Shown piece after piece: positions 9,600-19,775 of a stretch of DNA of 64,000 nt (within the stretch, counting starts at the first letter, position 1; each line of letters opens with the position of its first letter). A program made the position numbers and the translations under genes. Below the pieces are notes generated by a model. The model was not told the DNA's origin and did no database searches. It was given only the letters and a program-made list of their open reading frames with translations. The DNA comes from Periplaneta americana (lineage: Eukaryota > Arthropoda > Insecta > Blattodea > Blattidae), in contig NC_091117.1 in assembly GCF_040183065.1 (NCBI RefSeq), forward strand, positions 103,822,501-103,886,500, written 5' to 3'.

Positions 9600-11107
9600 A
9601 ATAATAAGATCATATGGCGTGCCACAGAAATTGAGTTAGGTTGTCATCCGGTGACAGGTTCGCCATCCCTACCAGAGCAATTGTATCAATATATTATGTT
9701 TGCTATACTATAAGAAGCTTATAATATGCTGATATTTCAATCTTTATCTGTCACGATTATTGATGTGTACACGTTTTCTTTTCACTTGCCTATACAACGT
9801 AGATCTGTGTTTACGAATTACCTAGCGACGACCTTGAGGTCGCACAGTCAAGAGTTGCCGGAAGTATGTGTGCAGTGTACCTTACGACTCGTCCAACTAA
9901 AGTGCGTTCTTTACTTATTACACTCATACTATTACAAAACATACCACAAATAATAATAAAAAAGGATAAGCGATTTTTAATAACAGACCAGCAGTTGATT
10001 TAATATTGCAAAGCAAAATAAATAAATGAATTTTATGCAATAAAAGAATTTTGCTTATAAATGTCAGCAGAATGTAGATATCGCATTCTTGATTTTTTCT
10101 GAGTTAAATAATCAAGTCAACAACAGATTTATGCAAATATCTCCATTTTTTTTTCAAATTGTCGGTTGGTCTACTATTGCATAACTCCGTCCAATTATTC
10201 GTCATAAGGGCTCGAAAGCGCCTCCTTTGGAAAGCTTAAGACATTAAAATGAATATTAATCTCATGAATTTTAAGGTCATTTTATAGAAAATATATTAAA
10301 TCGCAATATGTCTTCAGTTTAGATAACAGAGAATAAATATTTTTAGCATTCATGTACCTGGGCTGGACTTCCTTGCATACTAGAACGTATAAGGGACAGT
10401 CAAGAAAAGCTGGTTCGAGCTACGCGCTCGATCCACATGCGAGCACAAAAGTGTATTGATGCAGAAGGCAGTATATTTAAAAATCTCTGTAAGCACTGCT
10501 TTCGACTACAGTAGCACCAGGTACATCATGTAACTGTCAACATAAAGTGTGAATTTTCTGGTTATGGACTTCTAAATGTGATTCAGAGCAGTGAAAGCGT
10601 GGCTGTTCTGTAGATTAATATAGCCATAGTTCTGAAGCGGTTCGAAATCAGACTCAGACTCATATCAACTTCTTTTACTTAGTTAGCACTGCTTCAAAAG
10701 TATTATTCTAAAGTTACGACCTTTCCTCGCGATTCATTCTCTGCATATAATATTTCATTCGTGTAGCATTTCTATAGCGAAACGGTTTCAATTTACTTAA
10801 ATTGCAATTACGTACACAGTGGTCGAGAAAATGGCGTAACCGTTTTTATTTCGCAAAGATTTGTGTTGGCGTGTTAGTAACCTTTGTAACCGTGCAATGG
10901 GAATAAAAACCGGTATCGCACAACGGAGAAGTTGCGAGCAGCTGTAGAAGATGCCTTCAAGTACGCACGTGGCTCCTATTTATCTATACAAAACATCTGC
11001 CTGATTATGACGCAAAATTCACTTGTACTACGACAATGACGGTCTCCATACCGTACCCTTAAACCATGGTTAAGTGTCCATATTAAGCATTCAATAGTAG
11101 GGTAACA
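9600..11107. other. No recognisable gene; one dispersed repeat
   Basis: I recognise nothing coding. About 10070-10215 repeats, inverted, the segment at 5045-5145. A short palindrome (CGACGACCTTGAGGTCGC) lies at 9827-9844. Confidence 0.5.
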
Positions 11108-11358
11108 GTCACTGACATAGCTCAGTCGGTTAAGGCGCTTGCCTGTCAATCCGGAGTTGCACTGGGGTGTGGTTCGATTCCTGCTTGAGCTAATTACCTC
11201 GTTGAATTTTTTCTGAGGTTTTCACCAACCGTAAGGCAAAAGTCAGGTAATCTATGGCGAATCCCCGGCTTCATCTCGCCAAATATCATCTCGCTATCAT
11301 CAATCGCATCCAAGCAAAAATAACCTCATAGCTGATACAGTGTCGTTAAATAACCAAG
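11108..11358 (+). mobile_element. tRNA-derived SINE, family 1, near full length
   Basis: The head carries Pol III A-box (TAGCTCAGTCGGTTAAGG) and B-box (GGTTCGATTCC) motifs like those of a tRNA. A body with TCATCTCGCCAAATATCATC follows, then the family 3' end GTGTCGTTAAATAACCAA. The same body occurs at 26385, 40312 and 60640. It is a SINE rather than a functional tRNA, because the 3' side does not close the acceptor stem. Confidence 0.9.
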
Positions 11359-11662
11359 TTCAAAAGTATCTACAAAATATCGCAAATAAAGGGAGTATTC
11401 CCAATTCTCGGCCAATCCGTGGTGCAACGCTCAAATATATCATACTTAGGAATATTAATGTTCAACAATAGACTAATGTCATGCGTAATAAAATCGACTG
11501 ATTTTTTTTACTAGTATTATTAAGAACTGAGAAGAAACACAAACATCAGGTGTTCAAAGAGTGAAGTTCCAAAACAGCTCCGTTCATTGACAAACTGCTG
11601 CAACTTGAAGGATTTGAATAAACAGAAAACACAACATAGTTCTTTTCCTACAATGTCTGGTA

Positions 11663-11668
11663 TTTATT
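11663..11668 (-). promoter_or_regulatory. Polyadenylation signal AATAAA of the bHLH gene
   Basis: On the minus strand AATAAA lies about 40 bases downstream of the TAA stop at 11709-11711. A GT/T-rich stretch (GTTGTGTTTTCTG) follows further on. This would give a short 3' UTR. Assignment is by position only. Confidence 0.5.
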
Positions 11669-11708
11669 ATTTTATCACAATTAACGCAAATAAGAGTCTC
11701 ATTGCTTC

Positions 11709-11858
11709 TTAGTAGAAGAAAGTGTTCATCTCTGATGTATCAATGCTTCCTGGTGTTTGAGGTGGGTAGAAGACAATTGCCTGACTGCTAACCAGGGATG
11801 AATGCGTTGGCACTGAGAAGCTGAACTGCTCCACTACTCCCTGGGCCGGGGATGCTTT
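11709..11858 (-). CDS. TCF15/SCX-like: bHLH factor (TCF15/scleraxis-like), terminal exon
   Basis: Begins after a strong acceptor (TTCTCTTTCAG, minus strand) in phase 0, encodes 49 residues and ends at TAA. The exon is clearly more GC-rich than the surrounding AT-rich DNA. Its peptide (KASPAQGVVEQFSFSVPTHS, ending SEMNTFFY) does not match a domain I recognise and would be a lineage-specific C-terminal tail. Phase 0 agrees with the exon at 22334-22458, which ends on a complete codon, so the two can be joined across a 10.5-kb intron. The join is inferred; an undetected exon between them is possible. The open frame continues upstream into the intronic (TAA)n tract, which is not coding. Confidence 0.75.
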   Translation of the reverse strand, partial: KASPAQGVVEQFSFSVPTHSSLVSSQAIVFYPPQTPGSIDTSEMNTFFY

Positions 11859-11885
11859 CTGAAAGAGAACAGCTAGTTGGTATTT

Positions 11886-11886
<1 letters not shown>

Positions 11887-11937
<51 letters not shown>
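11887..11937. repeat. (TAA)n microsatellite
   Basis: About 17 uninterrupted units inside the last intron of the bHLH gene, only some 30 bases from the splice acceptor of the terminal exon. Confidence 0.9.
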
Positions 11938-12148
11938 GACAGGAAAGAAGGACAGTCATGTTCTATCATCTATTTCTTAGGCGAAGCAATGATTTATATA
12001 GTGGACTGGTAACAATTACGCAGATGTCGGATCTATAAGAATTCTGGTACACTGAACAGCTTAATAACTTTTTCTTACAAAAGGAGACCGAAAGTTAATA
12101 TAAGGTGAGTGAAAAAATATTTCGTTAATTCAATATACATCGATAAAC

Positions 12149-12220
12149 TTAGGGTTGCCATACGTCCTCGATTGCCCGGACTACACAATTTTACACTGTG
12201 TCCGATGGTCCGGGGGCAGT
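12149..12220. other. hAT-like terminus fragment
   Basis: TTAGGGTTGCCATACGTCC followed by CCCGGAC resembles termini of some hAT elements. No matching opposite end was found, so this may be a solitary end. Confidence 0.3.
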
Positions 12221-12854
12221 TGAAAGAATTTCGTCGATTATCATCGAAACTTGCAGAATTAAATATTAATTCTGAGTTAAAAGAAATAAAATCAAAGTCA
12301 CTAATATCCTGTTTGTGAACCGTACTGATGACAATATAAATAAATCAATGTCATTTATTACAAAAAAAGTACATATGGAATACCTTAAACAAATCCATTA
12401 AAAACTATTATACAGCGTGTAATAAGGCGCAATGCACACAGAGAAGACGTGGCTCGGACATCGGGCGGAGGCATTATGCCTTTTCGAGTCTCTCATATAA
12501 ACAAATGTATCAATGCACACAGAGAGGACGGGATGGGGGAGCGCCACTCCGAAGTCTGCGCTACGTCTTTTTTCAGTCACGAGCGACCTTTCAAAGCGAC
12601 ACGTGGCGTCTGACTTCATTACAAAATGTGCTACGATTTTGAATTTAATATTCAATTTTGTGAAGAGATTGAAAAGTATCCACTATTATATGACTTCAAT
12701 CGCTTAGATTATTGTACAGGACAAAGCATGGCAAAACGATCGCAAGAAAATTAAACGAAACAGGTAAGTTTATTAACAACTTATTATTAGTTTCATTGAA
12801 CACAAAGCATGAATTAGTGTTTTTTTTAGCAGAAACATCACAAAATGCAAGTGT

Positions 12855-13750
12855 TTAATCAAACGCAATATCTATCTTGTAATGAGATGAGAGCGCGCTC
12901 TTTGAAGTATTTGCAAAGATATTCCCTGATGTATTGCGGAGTTAGCCTTCTTGGTTGTGGTACTTTCACGGAGTTACTTATTATAACATTGTCATTACCA
13001 GGTCTTGAAAATGTTTTATCACACTTATGACATTGTGCAACACGCACATTGCTTGGACGATCACATCAACTTTAGAAGAGTGACAACAAATGGAGGTAGT
13101 CAGTGCTCTGAATTTCGATGTCGACATACCGAATGTACATTCTATGGATTTTCGTCCTCTAGACAACCTAGTATTAAATATTCTTCGGTCGTCCGTTAAT
13201 TTATTGTTTCCGAGAAAAAGGTTTCATTACATTTCTTCTAAGTGGGAACGCTTCATCTGCTGCAAAATAATAAGGAATATTTATTTTTCTCCAGGTAGTG
13301 GAGCTGATTCAGGTAAATGGAGACGTTCTTGTTGCATAGCTTTCCAAATTGACTACACTGAAATGCCCGTCCATCACTGTTTCGTCCGTATTCACCAATA
13401 TCCACGTCACAAATAGGCCATCCGCATCTGCCACTTCTAGCAATAGGCCTACTATAGAAAAGAATCCTTTATAGTTCACAAAGACAGAACCTGAATTTGG
13501 CGACGCTTTCATTCCAATGTGCTTTTCATCTATACTCCCAGTACAATTCAGTAAATTTTATAGTCTGTACTAGAAACGTTGAGCTATGTCCACACATATC
13601 TCTGTAGTAGGTGTAGGCATGAACTCTGGCTGTAATTTGTCCCAAATAACCTGAGAGGTTTCATGCGCAATGTTTCGTATCGTCGACTGTCCTTTGAGAA
13701 AACAGAATGATAGTGCTTTAAATGAATATCAAGTCGAATAGTACCTGCAA
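12855..13750 (-). pseudogene. HARBI1-like Harbinger transposase relic
   Basis: Nuclease of the DDE_Tnp_4 type, now frameshifted. From the 5' side: IAHETSQVIWDKLQPEFMPT near 13590-13680; CTGSIDEKHIGMKASPNSGS near 13480-13550, with the Asp of the DGKH-like motif preserved; VFVNYKGFFSIV near 13460. The C-terminal block at 12981-13166 has SRGRKSIECTFGMSTSKFRA followed by VDVIVQAMCVLHN, which includes the conserved RxxxECxFG motif with its Glu. Last, 12870-12960 gives VKVPQPRRLTPQYIREYLCK. It needs several frame changes, and the middle Asp region (around GRNSDG) is garbled. Confidence 0.8.
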
Positions 13751-13879
13751 AGGAACGAAGACTGTTATTTAATTAATTATTAACACATTTTAAAATTTAA
13801 TAGTTATTGATGTGTCATTCTGGCAAAATAATACTTAAATTAATTTGTCGATCCTTAAGTGAATTTAATTTGTTTTCAG

Positions 13880-15450
13880 TAAGTGACAGCAAGGAGCGCT
13901 GGAAAAATATTAGATGACGGTACTGCAAATATGTATAATAAGAAAAGAGCTCAGCCCTCAGGTTCTAGAGTTAAACCAGTTTAAGGCCCAATTGTATAAA
14001 ACTCCCTGACTAAAGATCAACTTTGATCGAAGATCGAAAAGTGAACCGAGCTCAGACACTTCTTCTATTGTATAAAACTTTTCTGCGATCAAATTACCTT
14101 GCTTCAAATGCAATCTAAGTTCACGTGAAAAGGATTTGGCAACATCGCATAAACAGGTGAAATACGTGATGCGCGGACCATGTTACACAGGTTTGTTCAG
14201 TGTTGCCAATCTAGTGACTTTAACTCTTTTTCAACTACAATTTCTTTTAACTTTTATATTTCTTAAATAGGGATTTAGTGACCTTTTTAGCATCCCATAG
14301 TGACAAAATTTGATCTTTCTTTGTTGATAATGAGAAATCTAGCGACTTTACAACTACTTTTTGGCGACTTTCCGTATTACATTGTTGGAGACACTGGTTT
14401 TTTGTGCTATGTAAATAATGGCGGACAATAAGAAGGTTGGCTGTTCTCCAAGTTGTTATCATGTTATGGTGTTTGATAGTGCTAAACATAATAAAGCTTT
14501 ATAAAACGACAATTTTCCTTTAGTAATACAGTTAATTGAACATTTATGAATGTACCTGTCATATCCATTAATAATTAATGGTTGTTATAAACATAATATA
14601 ATTATAGGTTATGTTATTTGATACTGCTGAACACGATAGAGCCTTATAAATATAAGAATGTTTTTGTATTAAGGCAAGAAATTGAAAGAAATATATATAA
14701 ATGTACCTAACATATCTATTAAAATTAATAATAATGGATATTTTATTTGCACAATCTGTCACTCGTATATTTCAAACAGAAAAGAAATAACTGAACTTGG
14801 ATCATCTAACTTAATCGGAGAAATTTCTGCAGTCAAAGTTGACTTTAGTTTGAGACAAATTAATCTCAGATTAGACTTTATACAACACAAAATTCCAAGT
14901 TCAGCTGAAACAAGGATCAATTTAACCTCTGATCTAAGATTAAATGGTTTATACAATCGGGCCTAAGAGTATTATCTGGCACCACCACACACTTTTTTAA
15001 ATCTCGCCCTTCCAAAGACAACACAATGGCAAAACAAATGCAAGAGAAACCAAACGACGAAGAGGATAACCATGCAGTCTTCCACGACGACGATAATGAT
15101 AATGATGAGCATGATCCGTTGCCCCAATCTCTTCTTCCAACAACATCATTTGTTTCTCCTCGGATCGTTCCTCCTAGAAAGTCGTCTCCATCAGTAGCCA
15201 GTGATAAGTATAAGAAGAAAAGAACACGAACTTTGAGTGATGTAAATGATACTGCTTGTAACAACTCTGAAGAAAGAAGAAAGATTTTGTTGAACAAGAA
15301 TGTTACCGAACATGATCCAGATATGGCATTCTTGCAAAGCGTTTTACCAGACATAAAAGCTTGAATTGTCATCAAAAACGGACATTTAAAATGGGAATCC
15401 TGCAATTAGCAGAACAAATTATTGAACAAAATACTTCTAACTATTCCACG
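13880..15450 (+). pseudogene. MADF-BESS protein relic of the Harbinger element
   Basis: Accessory DNA-binding protein typical of insect Harbinger elements. The MADF portion is seen at 13885-13980 (SDSKERWKNI, then KRAQPSGSRVKPV) directly after an acceptor-like TTTGTTTTCAG. It continues at 14967 (EYYLA) after a 979-bp insertion. The acidic middle lies at 15026-15180. A basic stretch KYKKKRTRT follows, then the BESS motif at 15315-15430 (DPDMAFLQSVLPDIKA, then after a frameshift KRTFKMGILQLAEQIIEQ). It is divergently arranged relative to the transposase. The frameshift near 15362 and the insertion make it a pseudogene. Confidence 0.75.
13985..14963. mobile_element. Non-autonomous Harbinger-type insertion, 979 bp
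   Basis: Ends are GGCCCAATTGTATAAA on the left and GGCCCGATTGTATAAA read inward from the right, flanked by TAA on both sides (13982-13984 and 14964-14966). It sits inside the MADF-BESS coding region. I see no transposase inside. A second CTATTGTATAAAACTT motif near 14072 looks like an internal copy of the end. Confidence 0.75.
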
Positions 15451-16268
15451 GACAACTGTACTCTTAGCAGGGAAGTGATCGCTCAATCAAGTCATAAGTT
15501 TGGAATCAGTCAACGCAACTCCAACATACTCGTATGCCACTTTATCAACATCGTTTGCAAACATCACTGCTTCAGGTCGGTAAATATAAGAAGCATTGAT
15601 TTCTATGCGGAAGAATATGACAGAAAATAGTTTCAACTTCAGTGAATTTTTAAGTTATCACGATTAAGATGTGTGAAAGTTTGCTCCTCAGAATACTTTA
15701 TTGCTTCCTAGGAGTTCAGAGATGCTGCAAAAATATGGTATGAGACTTATAATTTGTAGAAGATGATACATTCTGAAATGTGCAACTTTCTTTTGTCAAA
15801 ATAATGGAATAAAGTAAAAATAAGTATTAGGCTGATAGTAACATAAAAATATGTCAATTCTTATAGTAGTTAATATAATATTTTGTTTATAAATTTACAC
15901 CTCTAACCAAACAATTCTAAAAAGTAGGAATTTCACCCATCATCTCCCTTAAATGGGGCTTCCAAGATTTCTTGTATTATGTAATATAAAAACAAAATAT
16001 TTGGAAATTAAGGGTTTTTTTAACTTATCTCAATGTTATCAAAAATCTCTCCTCTGGAAAAATAGGCTGTCTCCAATGTGTAGCTTTTTTAAGGCTGTCC
16101 GTTAATTTGTGTAATATGGTATACATGGGACATTCTATAAAAAGTCTGGCAACTATCCGGATAGATGTTCCATTCTTTCATCACATCGAATATGCCATAT
16201 TTTCTTCCCTTTTTCAACCACAAAGGGTCCACCCAAAACCTTCTCTGTGTTTGAATATTTGCAAATTG

Positions 16269-16530
16269 TGAAAGGTCCGGGGTTCGGTCCCAGGTGGAGA
16301 CAGGATTTTTTCTCGTTGCCAAACTTTCAGATTGGCCCCGAGGTTCACTCAGCCTCCTGTAAAATTGAGTACCGGGTCTTTCCCGGGGGTAAAAAGGCGG
16401 TCAGAGCGTGGTGCCGACCACACCACCTCATTCTAGTGCCGAGGTAATGGAAAGCATGGGGCTCTACCTCCATGCCCCCCAAGTGCCTTCATAGCATGTT
16501 ACGGGGATAGCTTTACGTTTTTACCTTTGT
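16269..16530 (+). mobile_element. tRNA-derived SINE, family 2 (5'-truncated)
   Basis: Starts at a B-box-like GGGGTTCGGTCCCAGG. It continues with a body containing TCTTTCCCGGGGGTAAAAAG, GTGGTGCCGACCACACC and CCATGCCCCCCAAGTGCC. Comparison with the undisturbed right end of Harbinger element B shows the insertion point clearly. Confidence 0.7.
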
Positions 16531-16975
16531 ACGACAGCCAGGGCATCCTCATCTTCTGAAGAAGACATTACGAAAGCTGTGCGACGCGCAAGTGTCGCAA
16601 GACTTCTGACTCTTCAGTATGCTTTGCTCACGTCATGTCCGCGTCGTGTCTCCGCCAGACTACCGAGCCACGTCCTGACCACGTCTTCTCTATGTGCATT
16701 GCGCCTTAGGCGCAACTCACACAGAGAAGACGTGGCTCGGTCATGGGGCGGAGACATGATGACTTTTCGAGTCTCTCCCATGTAAACAAATGTATCAATG
16801 CACACAGAGAGGACGGGATAGTGGCACGCGACTTCGAAGTCAGCGCTTCGCCTCTTTCGAGTCACGAGTGGCCCTTGAAAGCGACACGTGCCGTCTGACA
16901 GTGAAAGAAAATTCGCGCCGATTTTGAATTTGACATTCAATTTGTGAAGGGATGGTGTAATATTATATATTCTAT

Positions 16976-17209
16976 TTTTTATTTTCAGGTTATTTTACGA
17001 TTCTTTATACTTTTTAGGTTATTTAGCGTCTGAATGAGATGAAGGTGATAATACCGGTGAAATGAGTCCGGGGTCCAGCACCGATAGTTACCCAGCATTT
17101 GTTCATATTGGGTTAAGGGAAAATCCCGTAAAAAACCTCAACCACGTAAATTGTCCCGACCGGGAAACGAACCCGGGCCACCTGGTTTCGCGGGGAGACG
17201 CCCTAACCC
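16976..17209 (-). mobile_element. tRNA-derived SINE, family 3
   Basis: Minus-strand SINE: head with B-box-like GGGTTCGTTTCCCGGTCGGG, body complementary to GAAATGAGTCCGGGGTCCAG, and a 3' end complementary to GGTTATTTTACGATTC. Related copies lie at 18193, 35811 and 48597. The A-box end is truncated. Confidence 0.8.
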
Positions 17210-17451
17210 AGCGTTGTCAGACACAGCCTAAACGGAGCGGAGCGCTCCACTATAACTCGTTGCGTGCTCCGGTGCTTCCACAGACATAAGCAAGTTCACG
17301 CTCCGACTAGGCGCCTCTAGCACCACAACCGGTTTCGTAGCTTACAACTCTGACACTACTGCTCTAACCATTAATATGGTATAGAAGCATTGGTGGGACA
17401 TTAATAAAAATTCTGGAAACGGTCGGGATACATGTTCAATTCTTTCATCAC

Positions 17452-17849
17452 ATCTTCTACTCCAAAATATCTGAGAACTCGCTTTGAATATGTTACAACT
17501 TTGCGGAATCAACATAAGACTTCATTATCTATTCCTCGTCACCGTACCTCTTTCTATTCATTCTCTTTCTCCATGTCAGTTTGTCCCCAATGGAACTCTT
17601 TACCTCTTCATGTCAGGGATTGCCGAACAGTTAATCAATTTAAATTAAGAATTAAAATTACATACTTTTACATGGAATTGATTTGTGAGTGTTAGCCGAA
17701 TTTGATAGGTTGTTCTATGTATTTGTATAAATTGTCATTTAGGCCTATTATAAAGTGGCAATAGGATATAAATTGTAAATAATTATGTATCATGTTTAGT
17801 CAATATTTCATTATACAGTATGTAAGTGCCTTAATGTGCATGGTAACGA

Positions 17850-17911
<62 letters not shown>

Positions 17912-18010
17912 CTACGTTTTATTGTTTCAATGTATAGGCTGTATTTCACTTCTGGTAGTGTGGAAGAGAAAGTCCCATGGCCTTAACTCTACCAGAATAA
18001 AAAATAAATA
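17452..18010 (+). mobile_element. CR1/L2-like LINE 3' end
   Basis: Encodes a short C-terminal tail of a LINE ORF2 (LSIPRHRTSFYSFSFSMSVC, then WNSLPLHVRDCRTVNQFKLR), ending at 17695. An untranslated region follows, containing a (TA)n tract and GGCCTTAACTCTACCAGAAT, and then an (AAAT)n tail. The 5' part, including all reverse transcriptase motifs, is missing. Confidence 0.7.
17853..17909. repeat. (TA)n microsatellite
   Basis: About 28 units inside the LINE 3' untranslated region. Confidence 0.95.
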
Positions 18011-18092
18011 AATGCGTGCATAAATAAGTGCATAAGTGCATAAATAAATGCATAAATAAATAAATGAATGAATAAATAAATACATGCATGCA

Positions 18093-18151
<59 letters not shown>

Positions 18152-18178
18152 ACTTGCATACATAAATAAATAAAACAA
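18001..18178. repeat. (AAAT)n array, LINE tail
   Basis: Imperfect then pure AAAT units, purest at 18091-18151. They follow the LINE 3' end directly, so this is an expanded tail. Confidence 0.9.
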
Positions 18179-18192
18179 ATAAAAATAATTAT

Positions 18193-18382
18193 TAGGTTAT
18201 TTTACGATGCTGTATCAAGATCTCAGGTTATTTAGCGTCTGAATGATATGAACGTGATAATGCTAGTGAAATGAGTCCGTGGTCCAGCATCGAAAGTTAC
18301 CCAACATTTGCTCGTATTGAGGGAAAACACCGGAAAAAACGAAACCAGATAACTTGCCCCGAGCGGCATTCGAACTCGGGCC
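18193..18382 (-). mobile_element. tRNA-derived SINE, family 3, truncated
   Basis: Shares the family-3 body (complement of GAAATGAGTCCGTGGTCCAG) and 3' end, but stops at the B-box (TTCGAACTCGGGCC). The A-box part is lost. Confidence 0.75.
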
Positions 18383-19696
18383 AAATAAAACGAGTTAAAT
18401 AAGATATGGCATACATTCTTCCTTTTTTCAAACCACTAAGGGTGCACACAAAATCTTATCAGTGTTTTTTAATATTACCAAATTGTACGAGAGCCAGGGC
18501 ATCCTCATCGTCTGAAGAAGACATTACGAAAGCTGTGCGACGCGCAAGTGTCGCAAGGTTTTTTGACTCTTCAGTATGCTTTGCTCATGTCATGTCCGCG
18601 TCGTGTCTCCGCCCGACGTCCTAGCCACGTCCTGTCTACGTCTTCTCTGTGTGAATTGCGCCTAAGGGGTATAAGTGTCATTATTTTAACTGATGATTAT
18701 TCACGTCATGAGGAAGAAAAATGTCCTCACATTTTTTTTCTAATTGCAATATTTAACTAATTATTAAAGTTTACAATATTAGGCGTTTGACAAAGTTGCT
18801 GGATGGGGAGGAGGGAGTTTACAAGTGCACGGTCAGTTCAGGCGGATACAGACATACCGGTACAAAACAGATGCTCTGTTCTAATGCAGGACGGACCGTT
18901 GTTTACATAAAACAAACAGCAAATACAAACTTTCAATCTCATTAATAGAACTTTACGGTAAATTTCTATTTTATTTAACAATATTGGTCCATTTTTTATT
19001 GTACGTCTAAAAAATAAACAATAATGGTTTACTGCACAAAATCACACGAACTTTTTTTAAATGCAACATTTTAATCTCTTCAGCTTCCATAAAGCAATAC
19101 TATTTTAAAATAAATTTCTGTTTGTGTGATTTTCGAAACGAGATAAGAGACTTCTAGTTTCTAATATTCGTTGAGAAACCGCTACAAAAATTCGCCGAAT
19201 AGGTAACCTTCGTTGCGGAAAATATTGACGGTACATATTCTTGCCTCACTTGAATTACGACGACTTTCTCCATAAATTAATAACATATGATATTCCTAAA
19301 CTGTGAATGACATTGTAACTTATTTATCGAATACTTAGTACCAAACTGTCATCCGCTCGGCAGTAGACATATGGACAGGGAGCTTGAACTCAGCTGACAT
19401 GTACAGTTTCCCTGGAAAAGGATGAGACGATTGAATATTCCTAAGTCTCAGATGTAAGACACTGCGCATGATCAGAGACCAGAGCACTGATACACAAGAT
19501 AACGAATATTGAGTTACTTATATTCAGGCTATTTGGTTTGTTACTAGCATCGTCCCGAAATTCACTTCAAAAACTGCAAAAAATATGATAATATTACGTA
19601 AATAAAATATAAATATATACATAAATCGTGTAGTTAAATCGACAATGGACCTTCATGACTAGATCGACACTTCGCACAGAAAGAAAAGCTTTCATG

Positions 19697-19775
19697 TCGT
19701 TTCAATAGCTCAGACGGTAAGACTTCTGCGTATTGTGTAGAAGAGTGCGAGTTCGATTCTTAGTCTACACAACGA
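19697..19775 (+). other. tRNA-like block, possible SINE head
   Basis: Contains A-box-like TAGCTCAGACGGTAAG and B-box-like GAGTTCGATTC, followed by a T run that could end Pol III transcription. The predicted acceptor strands (GTTTCAA and CTACACAACG) do not pair, so a functional tRNA is unlikely. Confidence 0.4.

Larger units (their letters stand above)
12426..16705. mobile_element. PIF/Harbinger element A, 4280 bp including insertions
   Basis: The left end starts GGCGCAATGCACACAGAGAA next to TAA (12423-12425). The right end, read inward from 16705, is GGCGCAATGCACATAGAGAA next to TTA (16706-16708). The 3-bp TWA target is typical of Harbinger. The element carries a HARBI1-like transposase on the minus strand and a MADF-BESS protein gene on the plus strand, the usual two-gene set. 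It has been enlarged by a 979-bp element (13985-14963) and a SINE (16269-16530). Both genes are broken. Confidence 0.8.
16709..18662. mobile_element. PIF/Harbinger element B, 1954 bp, non-autonomous
   Basis: The left end GGCGCAACTCACACAGAGAA abuts element A through a shared TTA (16706-16708). The right end, read inward from 18662, is GGCGCAATTCACACAGAGAA next to TAA (18663-18665). About 180 bp at the right end closely match the right end of element A (16531-16705). The left 250 bp match the left end of A (12426-12660). No transposase remains. The interior is filled by two SINEs, a LINE 3' end and simple repeats. Confidence 0.75.

Noticed and set aside
5045-10215. A single 5-kb element bounded by the inverted segments at 5045-5145 and 10070-10215
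   Set aside because: The similarity is patchy, has no TA or other target duplication, and reaches beyond the well-defined 28-bp ends; better read as two copies of a dispersed repeat.
11108-11185. Functional tRNA gene
   Set aside because: A- and B-box motifs are present, but the acceptor stem does not close and the sequence continues into a SINE body shared by several loci.
12398-12655. Small secreted-type frame at the Harbinger left end
   Set aside because: The same sequence recurs at 16614-16940; it is the non-coding end region of the Harbinger family.
17927-18178. Hydrophobic frame with LFIY repeats
   Set aside because: Complement of an (AAAT)n tail.
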